Source of the DNA: Sperchopsis tessellata
Lineage: Eukaryota > Arthropoda > Insecta > Coleoptera > Hydrophilidae
DNA length: 33,074 bases
NCBI GenBank assembly: GCA_033557685.1
Contig: JAWQRN010000247.1
Location: 1 to 33,074 of the forward strand
Reading direction: 5' to 3'
Part shown: in pieces, positions 10,931 to 21,159 of the stretch
Layout of the letters: each line of letters starts with the position of its first letter
How positions within the stretch are numbered: the first letter of the stretch is position 1
Program-made: the position numbers and the translations under genes
Notes under the pieces: generated by a model
Told to the model about the DNA's origin: nothing
The model's input: the letters and a program-made list of their open reading frames with translations, nothing else
Databases searched by the model: none

Positions 10931-11690
10931 AAACGATGATGAGGTTGTTAAAAATGGTCTTTTAATTATAATTTGAAGAGAAAATTCATATTTTACATTT
11001 TCATGTAATATCATAGTAATTAAAAATACGTTTTTTAATGTTTACTATATAAAAGAGATTTAGTTACACCATGCAAGGTTTCCATCAGGTAACCAAATAA
11101 ATTCTATCTGTTTATTTTATTTGCAAGGAAACTTTATTTACCAGAATATGCACCGTTATAGAAAGAACATATTTATGTCAAGTCAAACATCATATCTGCA
11201 TTACAAAAAATACAAATTTGTTAAATGATCTCTGACCCTTTCCATCGTGATATAAACTTCTGAATTAAGTTAGTTTGTGTGACACATCAAAATCTAAATT
11301 TAATAACTAATGATGGAGTAAAATCTGAAAAGTTATTTAATAAAATACATTTTTGGAACAAGACTATTATTCTTATAATGAAAATATAATTTAAAAACTT
11401 GTATCACGATGAGAAAGAGTCTCTAAATGTAATGGTGCAAATTTTGATGAATTAACTTTCTTTATAAACAAAATAATATTGTTTTATTATTTATATCAGA
11501 AATCGACAGAACTTATTTCGATACCTGATAATATCTGCATCAATTTTGATGACTACAATCGTATTCTTGAATTTTGATGGTATTAAATGGTAAACTTCAT
11601 TATTAATAGAGTTAAAAGAAAACTAACTACTGCTTTAAGCTACTGGGAGAAATTTAAAACTTTAGCTTTTTGATAAGTACTCGGAGTAAT
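10931..11690. other. intron sequence, nothing recognised
   Basis: AT-rich sequence between the CpG-rich island and the GAGTAC-rich region. No gene-like signal was seen. Confidence 0.4.
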
Positions 11691-12600
11691 ATCTGGTGTG
11701 TAGGGTGCAGAGTAAGGCAAACTGTACTTATGAGTATGAGTACTGAGAACGAGTACATAGGAATTTTAATCTGAGTACTGAGTAGAGTACATGTAATCAG
11801 TAATCATGCAAAATGAGTACGAGTACGTGAAGTATTCAGGAATCAGTATATTATGAGAATTGAGTACATGTAATCAATAATCATGTTAAATGAGTACCAA
11901 GTACTCACGAATAAGTATATGATGAGTACTAAGTACATTTGGCAAATTAGCTGCGTAAGTACGTAACACAATGACCAGTGACCGACCATATATCTAAAGG
12001 GTCTTAACCATTTAAGGTAGTCTTGCCATTTGACATAATGTAATGTGCGAATGAATTGTTCGCTTGACGGCAATACTATTATGGTAAGTACGCACGACTG
12101 TCGAACAGTATAAATAATTTTATTAGTGTCATGTCTTTAATAAAGTGTTCGTTTCAACTTTCGATTTCCATCACTATTTGCTGGATTTTGAGAATTGTGA
12201 ACAAACATGGAAATGAGCAATTTTGGTTTAAGGGTCATGGCATGGCATCATTCTTAGGTTATGCGTGTATAGGCTTTTCGTAAATCCAACCAGTTCCCTC
12301 AGTTCGGTAATAAAAAAGTGCGCACTCTACTTAAGCAAGGTTATTTATTTCTGTTAGTAAATACATATTTAACTGTGAAATATAAACTGTATCAATATTT
12401 AACTTTTATATATTAATATAGATAATTATATTACTATTAGATAGTATTATTAATTATTGTACTATAATATTTGTCATGCTTGGTGAGTATTTCTACTCAA
12501 TTACATTTGTATTCATAATTCCAGATACATCAGTACTCAAGTAAATTTATACTTAAGATTTTTGAGTACATTTGTAATCGATAAATTTTGATATATATAT
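11690..12600. repeat. GAGTAC-rich subterminal-type repeats, possible transposon remnant
   Basis: Between about 11720 and 11940 the words GAGTAC, TGAGTACTGAG and close variants occur about a dozen times in both orientations. They occur again in looser form at about 12485-12590 (AGTACTCAAG, TTGAGTAC). The 500-bp core between them has a slightly higher GC content. Clusters of one short motif near both ends resemble the subterminal repeats of hAT and similar DNA transposons, but no clean terminal inverted repeat was identified. The open frame on the minus strand at 11843-12073 runs through the repeats and is not credible. Confidence 0.45.
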
Positions 12601-13790
12601 ACGGATTTAAAAATGGCACGTATTCATTGCGACTGTAAAAATAATCACAAACACATATGTTTCACTAAGTTCTGTCAATTGATGTGGAACCAAGAAATCT
12701 TAGTTATTTATGTAACCAAGATAATACTTTAATATGTTTGACTTCAGTGGTTAATGGTTAACCAGAACGTTCTTGATCCTTATGGCTAAAATCTCCAACT
12801 AAATCTAGCGAACTAATTCAGTACTGATTTTTCTGCTAAAATATTCTCTCCTATTGTGTAGCATTTGTACCTTTTTAGTAATAAAAGAGTATGAAGTGTT
12901 GAAATGTTTAAATTATTTTCAAATATCTGTAAAAATACTCCGGTTATAATCATTTTCCAAAACGCCAAATTTGGAAGATCAATCTCAAAGCAGCTGTTAG
13001 TTTTCCTCTAGATTTTATTTATTAACAAAGTTTACTACTTAATACCATTAAAAATGAGACACCTGTACATTATTATAGGGTAACAATCTATGAAGGCGAA
13101 AGTACATAAATAGCAGGTATATTCTAAACTTCTGGTATTTTTTCTTTATTTAAAAAATTACCTACTAGGTAATAAACTTCCTTTATTTACATCATCACTG
13201 ATAGTTTACATTGAGAATACTCGTTTGGACATGACTACAACATAAAAAAGGTAAAGTGAAAAAGTCTTTTCAGCCATAAAAATTTATTTTAGTATTCAAA
13301 TATTTTAATACTCTTAATTTTAATTGACTATAATTGTTTGACATATACATTCAAAACTATTTTCTTTGAAGATATTATGTACTCAATTTAGCAAAGTTTG
13401 ACAGTCTCCATCCAGTATTTTTAAAGCTTGTCTCAAAAACGGTTCTCATATATTTTTAATATCTAGAAGAGCTAAGCATCACAACTCTCTCTCTCTTCAA
13501 ATTCGTAGTGCAAGCCATAATAACCACACTCATCTAAGATTCAAACAATTGGTAGAGTTGTAACAAGAAAGGTTAGTAAAATGTTGGGTAAAAGCAGTTC
13601 AATGGGTTAAAAAACACATAATAGAACAAAAAAAGTAAATCTAACTAATATAAGATTTTTTTTTAAATTTGTTTGGCCTTACCAAGAAGTCTTTTAGCCT
13701 ATTTATTTATATATAACAAACATACATATATTATCTTGTAATATTTAACATAAATCATTTTCTTAATATCTAATGAATTGATTCCAAACC
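12601..13790. other. intron sequence, nothing recognised
   Basis: AT-rich. No coding motif, RNA gene or clear repeat was seen on either strand. Confidence 0.45.
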
Positions 13791-13802
13791 TCTGCAATTT
13801 TA

Positions 13803-13903
13803 TCCTAAGAAATGTTGCCGGGGCTGAGAATCGAACTAGGACTACCTCGGATCGCATAGTTAAAGCCCCAAAGCTCTAACGATACGGCCAACGAGGCCGC
13901 TAA
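13803..13903 (-). repeat. tRNA-headed SINE copy
   Basis: On the minus strand the sequence begins GCGGCCTCGTTGGCC, continues with GTTAGAGC (A-box-like, as in the D arm) and contains AGTTCGATTCTC (B-box-like, as in the T arm), then CAGCCCCGGCA. Spacing between the boxes and the CCGGGGCTG/CAGCCCCGG pairing are tRNA-like. The anticodon arm is not clean, so this reads as a tRNA-derived SINE or tRNA pseudogene, not a working tRNA gene. The downstream SINE body towards 13750 could not be delimited. Confidence 0.6.
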
Positions 13904-14408
13904 TATAAGAATAGAACTATTATGTATCAATTGAAGAACTCTACAGAAAAACTGAAAATAAGCGAAGTGAAAAATGCCCATACAAAAGAGAACAATAAAC
14001 AAAATTTCCATAAAAAAAATCAGAACAGAAGAAGACTGAAAACATAGGACAACCTACCAAGTAAATCCAAGGTTTTCAAATAAAACTGTTCCAGTAGGAA
14101 CTTCACAGAACAAAGTAGTAACCGTTATTAATTATAGTTTTAGAGACATAAATTCACTATGTATTATTTTGTACTATGTTATCAATAATGACCTCCATGG
14201 GTTTTTGTGATGAAATTTTAATAAATAAAAAAGTTAACAGCAGAAATGCATCTACAAAAATTCTACATATAACATGATATTTTTGTGTTGATCACTATAA
14301 AATTCTATAAGTAGAAGTTAAGAAATGTGACAAATTTCTCCCTTAGAAAATACAAAAAATATGTATTGACAATTTTCAGAATATCAGTCATAAAGGTAAC
14401 ATTGTGAT
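13904..14408. other. Osbp intron, right part before the coiled-coil exon
   Basis: AT-rich with no recognised feature. The open frame on the minus strand at 13805-14011 runs through the SINE and is not supported. Confidence 0.4.
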
Positions 14409-14414
14409 ACTTAC

Positions 14415-14580
14415 TAGCTCTATGGGCGTGTGCATTTGCAGCCTGCTCTAGCCTAGAATGTTGCTGGGCAAGTGTTTCTACCATTTCTTGAAGCTGTTGA
14501 CGTTGTTCCTTCTCATGCTGCAGCAATTTAAAGTATTTATGGTAGTGGGTTTGCGCTGTGTCTAAATATTCTGAACAGGC
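14415..14580 (-). CDS. Osbp: Osbp internal exon, Gln-rich coiled coil
   Basis: The exon has 55 codons plus one base (phase 1 at its end). It starts after acceptor ttatgttttag and stops before donor GTAAGT (14414-14409). The translation ACSEYLDTAQTHYHKYFKLL is followed by QHEKEQRQQLQEMVETLAQQ and HSRLEQAANAHAHRA. The heptad-like pattern and the ETLAQQHSRLE block match the coiled coil of animal OSBP. The last base (A) combines with AT of the next exon to give Asn. Only 33 bp of intron separate the acceptor from a repeat copy of a mariner terminal sequence (14614-14680), so the polypyrimidine tract and branch site must lie in a very short host remnant or within the transposon-derived sequence. 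Confidence 0.92.
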
Positions 14581-14613
14581 CTAAAACATAAGAAAGAAAA
14601 TATATAATATACT

Positions 14614-14680
14614 ATACAAAGCACAGCATCTTGCAACATTATATTGTGTTGGCCCCAAAAAGTAATTGCGTATTTTTCTA
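14614..14680 (+). repeat. left copy of a ~66-bp target duplication carrying a mariner end
   Basis: This 67-bp segment begins ATACAAAGCACAGCATC and ends GTAATTGCGTATTTTTCTA. It recurs at 16918-16982 with one substitution and a 2-bp length difference. Its second half (TTGGCCCCAAAAAGTAATTG) is the terminal repeat of the mariner that continues at 16983. The two copies bracket a LINE, so it is best read as the LINE's target-site duplication. Confidence 0.85.
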
Positions 14681-16917
14681 GGAAGTAATGGACATAAGAG
14701 TAAGAAGAGGTAGTGAAATTCGAAGGACCACTATCTAGTAACAGCAAAAATAAAAATGAATGAGAAGAAGACAAAAGAAAGACGGAAGACTACTAAGATA
14801 GAAACAAAAACAGTGAAGTTTAAAATAGACAAATTAAAGGATATGCAAATAAGAGAGAAGTACCAGTGCAATGTAAGAGAAGCAATAAGAAACACTAAAC
14901 CGGATATGAACAATGTAGAAGAATTGTGGAGTACCTTTAAACTAATAATAACAGAAGCAACAAAACGTGCATGTGGTACAATCAGAATTGCACAGAACAA
15001 AAAACAAACTCACTAGTGGAACGAAGACGTTAAAGAAGAAATAAAAAAGAAGAAACAAAAATGGAAGAAGTTCCTAAACACGAATAAAGAAGAAGACTAC
15101 GACAACTACAAAAGACAAAGAAAAAAAACAAAAGAAGTGATAAAGAAATCAAAGGAGAGAACATGGGAAGATTTTGGAAACACAGTAGAGGAAAACTTCA
15201 TGGAAAATCAAAAGTTATTTCACACAACTCTTAAAACCTGCAATAAAGAAGACCAAATAACTTTGAGACAGCTAAAGGATAAACAGGGAAGGATAGTAAA
15301 GAGAAACAATGAGGAGATGGAAGGAGCATTTCGAAAAATTATTGGAAGAAAAGCAAAATACTGAAGAAGAAAAAAACGAGAATCTTGAGCGTGAGAGCAC
15401 AACAGTAAACAAAGAAGCAGAAATTATCACAGGAGAGGAACTGAAATTAATACTCAAAAAGCTAAGAAATGGCAAAGCATCAGGACATGACAATATAAAA
15501 TCAGAGCAGTTAAAGTATATGGGTGAAGAAGGAGAAAAAATATTATTATACCAAAAGACTGGGAAAAAGCAGTGATACTTCCTATACACAAAATGGGAGA
15601 TAGCAGCAACTGTAACAATTTCAGAGGAATATCCATAATATGTACAACTGCTAAAATATACGAGGCAATAATAAAAGGCAAGCTCAGACAGGCAATGGAA
15701 GCAAAAATGGAAAGGGCTCAAAGCGGATTTAGAAAGGGACATTTAACACAGGATCGCATATTCGCAATAAGGAAACTGACAGAAAAGATAATGTCACAAG
15801 ACAGTAAACTATACATAGCATTCATAGACCTACAGAAGGCATTCTTGCCACGGAAACTGATGTGGCAAAATACTGGAAGAATGAAAGATAAGTGGGCAAA
15901 TACTGAAGGCAATTAAAAGCATATATAAAAGGCCATCTCACTACATTAGAACGGGAAACGAAGCATCAGAATAGTTTATAACAACACAGGGCGGAGCACT
16001 AAGCCCCCTGCTATTTATATTGTTCTTAGACAGCATTATAAAGAAGATAAAGGATAAAACAAAAAAAAGTGGAGATAGGATACCTTAACTTAATAAGAAC
16101 AACAGTAGAGGAGCGTGCTTTTGCTGATGAACTTGCAGTACTAGCAAAGAGTGAAAAAGAATTGCAAGACAATATAAATGTACGGAATGAGGAACTGAGC
16201 AAAAAGCAGAAAAGACAAAAATCATGGTAATAGCGACAGGAGAAGTAACAACAGACATAAAGATAAATGGAAAAGTAATTGAACAGGTGGAATCATTTAA
16301 ATACTTGGGCTCAACCTTAAACAACAAGGGTAGTTTAGAGGACGAAATAAATAACAGGATAAAGGCAGCAAACAGGATTTACCATGCTATAAATAAGGCA
16401 ATTCTCAGCAACGAACACTTATCGAAAAAGACCAAAATGACACTATACAAAACGATATACACACCAGTACTAATATATGAGAGTGAGACATGGTTGCTGA
16501 ATCAGAGATTGATAAGTAAAATTCAGGCGGCAGAGATGAGATACTCAAGAAAGGTGGTGGGAGTCACAAGGATGGACAGGATGAGAAATGATCAGATAAG
16601 AACACAGCTTCAAATAAAAGGAATACTGAATTCTATAGAGAAGAAACAACTTTAATTGTACGGTCACCTAATAAGAATGCCAGAAGATAGACAAACGAAA
16701 ATAGTATGTCGAACAAGAATAGTATGTAAGAATAAAAGCGGTAGACCACAGAAAACATGGGAGAGTAACATAGAGGAAATACTAAATAGAAACAACATTG
16801 GATGCCAAGAGGCAAGAGAAAAGGCAAGGAACAGGAAACAATGGAATTAATTGATAAAGGGAAAATTATCTCGACACCTGAAAGGGTAAAAGAGATTTAA
16901 AAAGACTATATATATAA
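14681..16917 (+). pseudogene. 5'-truncated LINE (APE endonuclease/RT type) inserted in a mariner end
   Basis: The copy starts inside the endonuclease domain (VMDIRVRRGSEI, then YLVTAKIKM after a frameshift). Next comes a Lys/Glu-rich linker (14756-15360) and the reverse transcriptase: LRNGKASGHDNIKSEQLKYM, AVILPIHKMGD, NFRGISI, ERAQSGFRKGH and the catalytic FIDLQKAF (motif A, about 15820-15840). After a deletion follows QGGALSPLLFILFLD (about 15990). Motif C reads AFADELAV instead of the usual Y/F-A-D-D, so a catalytic Asp is replaced by Glu. The thumb (FKYLGSTLNNKGSLEDEI), a YESETWLL block and the C-terminal GRPQKTW-REKARNRKQWN end at 16850. A short TA-rich tail follows. This type is often annotated in insects as craniofacial development protein 2-like. 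Frameshifts make it a relic. Confidence 0.9.
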
Positions 16918-16982
16918 ATACAAAGCACAGCATCCTGCAACATTATATTGTTGGCCCCAAAAAGTAATTGCGTATTTTTCTA
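16918..16982 (+). repeat. right copy of the ~66-bp target duplication, including mariner 5' ITR
   Basis: This is the near-identical partner of 14614-14680 and ends TTGGCCCCAAAAAGTAATTG then CGTATTTTTCTA. It runs directly into the rest of the mariner, so this is the copy attached to the element body. The other copy stayed next to the Osbp exon. Confidence 0.85.
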
Positions 16983-18075
16983 AATGTTGGGCATACATGT
17001 CCCGAAATGTTATTAATTTAATTCTAATCTGCAAATTCATAATGGAAGTAAACAGCTGACAGTTCCAGTTTGATTTAGAAAATAAAAGAGCACGATTTCA
17101 TTAACAATTGTTTGTTGTTGATTTCAAAATGGAAATTCAAAAGAATCATTTTCTTCATATTTTGCTGTATTACTTCCGAAAAGGAAAAATCACTGTGCAA
17201 GCTCATAAAAACTTATGTAATGTGTTTGGAGAAGATGCCTTAAAACTACAGCAGTGTCAGAATTTGTTTGCTAAATTTCGATCTATAGATGTTGATGTTA
17301 AAGATAAACCATCTCATGAAGGCCAACTGAGATTGATGATGCTAAAATAAAGGCATTTATCGAATCGAATCTGCGTTTAAAGGAGAATATGGGAGGCTAG
17401 AACGCAGGGTGGAAGACCAAGAGAAAGGCCAACACCAACATGGAGTGCCGCTGTTACTCGGGCAATAATGAATAGGGGCAGTAATTTCGAGCTTGCGAGG
17501 AGGAAGCCGCAGAACAGACAGGAATGGCGGATGTTTTGTAAAGGAGATGTAGATTGAGGCAGAAACCGTGCCTCTACATCCATACGGGGTAGAAGAAGAA
17601 CTGATTATGATGATGATGTTGAAAACCATTTTAAATTATTTGGAATCGTTAGTAACCTCTATATTTGGGCACCACATGAGCTCAAAGAAATTCATTTCAC
17701 TAAGATAATTGACATCTACGATTTTCTCTTGAAATGTACAGCAGACAATGAAAAATTGATCGTCTACAACATCGAACGTAAAAGATCATATAGCACATGA
17801 TGAACAACGCACTTTAAATTCACCAAAGGAAAATTATGCTGTCAGTCTGGTGGGATTTTAAAGGTATTGTGTATTTTAAGCTGCTTCCAGATGTGTCTTG
17901 TCATCAACTGGATAAATTAAATGATGCCATTATAATGAAGTATCTAGAAATGATGAATCACAAAAGTGTTGTGTTTCACCATGATAACGCTAGACCACAT
18001 ACAAGTTTGGTCACTCGTCAAAAATGTTTGCACCTTAGATGGGATGTATTACCAAATCCACCATACTGCCGTTAC
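16947..18075 (+). pseudogene. mariner transposon, disrupted and 3'-truncated
   Basis: After the 5' terminal repeat the transposase starts at 17129: MEIQKNHFLHILLYYFRKGK (helix-turn-helix region), GEDALKLQQCQNLFAKF and FRSIDVDVKDKPSHEG. A frameshift leads to PTEIDDAKIKAFIESNLR. A LINE fragment (about 17375-17622) interrupts it. The transposase resumes with NHFKLFGIVSNLYIWAPHEL and KEIHFTKIIDIYDFLLK. The first catalytic region is decayed (DNEKLIVYN where TGDEKW is expected). A further frameshift leads to LSVWWDFKGIVYFKLLPD, LDKLNDAIIMKYLEMM and VVFHHDNARPHTS (second catalytic Asp). It breaks off at VLPNPPY, before the third catalytic Asp, where another repeat begins. There is no 3' terminal repeat. 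The protein resembles the cecropia/SETMAR-type mariners. Confidence 0.88.
17375..17622 (+). mobile_element. LINE 3' end inserted in the mariner
   Basis: The insert encodes a LINE C-terminus (EARTQGGRPRERPTPTW, then ARRKPQNRQEWRMF; the GRP-TW and RQEWR pattern). It is followed by a short 3' UTR with a hairpin (17546-17580) and a (TGA)n-like tail TTATGATGATGATG. Extreme 5' truncation to about 250 bp is normal for LINE insertion. About 15 codons of the mariner are missing at the junction. Confidence 0.72.
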
Positions 18076-18079
18076 TGAT

Positions 18080-18885
18080 GTATCATCTGCATATGTTGCT
18101 GTTGTCATATCAGGGCTTATAGGAATATCCGATGTGTATGCTGTATACAGTTTTGGTTCTAATACACTTCCACGGACTACACTTCCTTCTATTGGGTGTA
18201 GTTTGGACACGCAGTCTTGGTATTTTATTTGGAAGCATCTGTTTTCTAAATAGGATTTAAGGATGATATAGTATGGGTGCGGACCTGCTGACGGCCATAT
18301 TTACATGGGGAAAATTTCTTTTTTTCTGGTATCTCGGCCACTTCAAAATACCTGGAAATTAAGTGGCTGATAAAGCTGCCAAAGTGGCAGCATTCGACGC
18401 ACCTTTTTTTTCCTACGTCTCGAATTGAAATATTAAAAAATATCTTAATGGGAAAATTCGTGAGAAGTGTCGGAATAACTGGACTCAACAACAAATAGAA
18501 AATAAACTATACCCCATTTTGCAACTGCAGAACCATGGGATACATCACATCATAATAATTGGAGAGAAGGTTGTGCTCACGCGTCTGCACATTGGCCATT
18601 GTTGAATGACACAAGGATATCTGTTGGATGGTAAAGATCCACCGATTTGTTCAGTGTGTAACACAGAAATTTCTATTAAACATCTGTTCTCAGAATACAC
18701 AGAGTATGAAATTGCAAGATAAAACACTAAACTTCCATCAAATATGACGCTTCTGCCCGATAACAAACCGGATACACAAATATTATTTCTATTTCTACGT
18801 CGACATATCTGATTTGTCTGTCTTTCCCAAAAAATTTCATGACGCTAACATCAAATATTGATGATGCGCCATATATCTACTAATC
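18080..18885 (+). pseudogene. degenerate LINE tail (RNase H to 3' end)
   Basis: Fragmentary readings in changing frames include EVADKAAK-like (about 18360-18385, the end of an RNase H domain) and CSVCNTEISIKHLFSE-like after one-base shifts (about 18650-18695, the Cys/His motif). Also present is the C-terminal LPSNMTLLPDN segment (about 18730-18765). This is the same general architecture as the LINE at 6430-7815 but a different family. The left part (18080-18250) is uncertain. It truncates the mariner before it. Confidence 0.6.
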
Positions 18886-18947
18886 AACCAACCAAATCTT
18901 AGAATAAAAAATGGGAGCACAAAAGAAATCGATTTTCCTAAGGCAAT

Positions 18948-19250
18948 AAATTTGTTTGTTTATTTAACGCCGGCCCATTTCCGCTGCTATGGCTAATTAG
19001 TGACGCCAGGGATTAAGCTCCCTCACCTGGGAATTTTGCCGCATCCAGTGTTCCAACTGGAAATGGGTTCTTTTATGTGCATGTGGTATTCATTTTTCCT
19101 ATAATACTCGGGACTAACCGTTTTAAGTCCCCCCCCCGGAAGACAAGCACTACAAAGTCTTTTCCCTAACCACAAAAAGCCGACCGTCTTTGGGACTAGA
19201 ACCCGGGACCCCACGCTTAGTAGCCTAGTACTTAGCCACTAAGTGGTAAT
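18948..19250 (-). repeat. tRNA-headed SINE, about 300 bp
   Basis: Read on the minus strand it starts at about 19250 with TTAGTGGCTAAGTACTAGGC (A-box-like) and GGGTTCTAGTCCC (B-box-like), spaced as in a tRNA. A conserved-looking body follows, including AAACGGTTAGTCCCGAGTA and CACATGCACATAAAAGAACC. It ends GGCGTTAAATAAACAAACAAA, an A-rich 3' tail with AAAC units. The tRNA head, unrelated body and A-rich tail are the defining layout of a SINE. It has a much higher GC content than its surroundings and is fairly intact. The open frame at 19023-19214 is not a gene. Confidence 0.75.
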
Positions 19251-19851
19251 AAATTTTCTACTATACATATATGGGCGCCCGATGACATAATTTTCTTGTG
19301 ATTTGGACTAAAGAAGCACAAAATGGCAGAAAAATGTTTTAGTTACGCTCATGATGACTGCTGTTGTAAAATTCCCATTCTGTTTACCAAGAAATAACTC
19401 GTAAAAAGGTTTCGTTCCTAAAGTTGCTTGTTGTAAATGTAGCAGAAGGCATTATTAGCCAAGGAAGATCGGAATCTATATACAAACAATCCCAAAGACA
19501 GGGCAGGGTTTCAAAAAGAGTAAAATTTTGTGAAAATGTGAAAAAGGTGGTAGAAATCGATAATGTAAAGTGGTCCTAAGTGTTAAATGCATAACATGGT
19601 ACCACGTAAATATGTTGAATCAATAAATATGTTTTATTTCTGAACATGTTTGTTCACTTTAATTATTGCTTTTTAAAAAACAGTACGAGCTAAAAAACTT
19701 TAACTTTGCATACATATATCTTACTATATAGCACCTGATTTTGATCGTTTTTACATATATATTTAACTTCATTTGCCAAAAGTGTTTTTAAAGGAATTAA
19801 GAGTGTAAAAGTATTCACAATACAGAAATTTAGGTTTATTTAAGAAAGTAA
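19251..19851. other. Osbp intron, nothing clearly recognised
   Basis: This interval separates the SINE from the acidic/coiled-coil exon. A short stretch near 19480-19650 could be decayed repeat sequence, but no motif supports a call. Confidence 0.4.
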
Positions 19852-19857
19852 ACTTAC

Positions 19858-20125
19858 ATTCATCATGGCATTACTGGCGACCCTAAATAACGTAGCTCTT
19901 TCTCCGAGAGCTTTAGATTTTCCTTGGGCACCTTCGGAATCTACAATATTCTCTAGTTCACCTAATTCTCTTTGTAAGGCAGCTCCATGTTTTGTTATGA
20001 GAGTGGAGCAAGTCTTTACGTTATCTAGTCTAGTTTGAAGTTCCCGCATGGCTCCCGACCAATCTTCAGGTGACCCAGAACCATCTTCAGCTTCTTCTTC
20101 GTCCTCCTCCGATTCCATGTTGCGT
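19858..20125 (-). CDS. Osbp: Osbp internal exon, acidic segment and coiled coil
   Basis: This exon supplies 89 codons plus one leading base. It starts after acceptor cttgtag and ends at donor GTAAGT (19857-19852), in phase 0. The translation begins RNMESEEDEEEAEDGSGS, a strongly acidic patch just after the PH domain. It continues into a helical stretch with MRELQTRLDNVKTCSTLI, KHGAALQRELGELE and ERATLFRVASNAMMN. The LITKHGAALQR segment matches the region after the PH domain in animal OSBP. This central part is known in the family for dimerisation. The ATG inside the exon (RNM) is not a start, because splice phase and homology run straight through it. The reading frame is intact with no stops, so the exon appears functional. 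Confidence 0.93.
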
Positions 20126-20748
20126 CTACAAGAAAGCACTGGTTGAAAAACAAATGTGAATATTCGTCGAGCATTGTCTTTGAAATATAAATTGCACATT
20201 TACACTAAAATAAATAAGTCAACGTGATTTACTACGGAAAAACAAAGATTTAAAAAAAGAAACAGAAAATGAAACCAGAAACAACATATTTAGAACTGAC
20301 TATACTTAATCTACAGAATAATATGAATCAATTAACTATTTCTATTTCGTAAGGAAAAAAGATATTTTAAATTTAATATTTATTTGTTAAATATAAGAAA
20401 AATAATAGTTTTGGTCCAATCGTTTTTTTTTTTATTAATTCTAAAAAGAGGATAACAGCTTATGATAAACCTTAAAAATATAAAAATTGCTTACATAATG
20501 TTGTAAAATATCTACGTTACTATAGAAAAACACCCAAACTTAATATCATAGAAAACCTTGAGATTACGATGTCCCTTAAATCTGGATCAAACTTAATGAC
20601 TAAGTTTATTTTGAATATTTTGGTTTTTGTAATAGTCTCAAAATTTGTATACATCTTTAATTCATTATCAGGCATTTTTAAATTTAGATTAAACTTTTAT
20701 ATTTACTCTTTCTATACCTTTTATTTATTTAAATATTAAGAATGTATG
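20126..20748. other. Osbp intron, AT-rich, nothing recognised
   Basis: Low-complexity AT-rich sequence upstream of the acidic exon's acceptor. No features were seen beyond the acceptor itself. Confidence 0.4.
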
Positions 20749-20749
20749 A

Positions 20750-21150
20750 GTTATCAAGATAATTACAAATCCCCTTACAGATCAATTTGATTCCTGCAAC
20801 CCAAAAGAATAGGCAGGCTTTCATAAGGGATAAACAGTATTGATCACATTCACATAGTGCGTGAATTGATATCTGGATGTAACAAGTATAATTGTGCTTT
20901 TGTTGACAATGAGAAAGCATATTACTCTATTAAGACATCTGTAGTTATTAACATTTTGGTCCATTTATGAAAAAGAAAAATTCAAGTATTAAACTACATC
21001 AAGAAATGGAAACATTTGATATTTAAAAAGATGTTACACAAGGGGGCACCATATCGCCAGAGTTGTTCATTGAAGTTCTAAAGTTTGTTCTGGGAACTAG
21101 ATTTGGAACACAATGGAATTAAAGTTATTTAATACACAATTGCTGATATT
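20750..21150 (+). pseudogene. LINE reverse transcriptase fragment
   Basis: The reading RLTDQFDS, then EQAGFHKGYSTIDHIHIVRE and AFVDNEKAYYS (motif A with Asp, where FVDYEKAF is usual), is reverse transcriptase of the same LINE family as the next feature. There the matching start reads RLTDQFDSYQHRV. The downstream part has QGGTIS-like and LFIEVLKF-like readings. Both ends are truncated and stops are frequent. Confidence 0.75.
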
Positions 21151-21159
21151 TCTAAGTAA

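Noticed and set aside
13803..13903. functional tRNA gene
   Set aside because: Box-like elements are present, but the acceptor and anticodon arms do not fold cleanly; a SINE or pseudogene fits better.
15272..15742. 156-codon minus-strand ORF, Phe/Ser-rich
   Set aside because: It is antisense to the LINE reverse transcriptase at 15309-15860; A-rich sense coding produces long open antisense frames.
19840..20199. alternative Osbp start at the internal Met of the acidic exon
   Set aside because: The splice acceptor at 20126-20127 and continuous homology across the junction show that the Met is internal; upstream bases read as intron.
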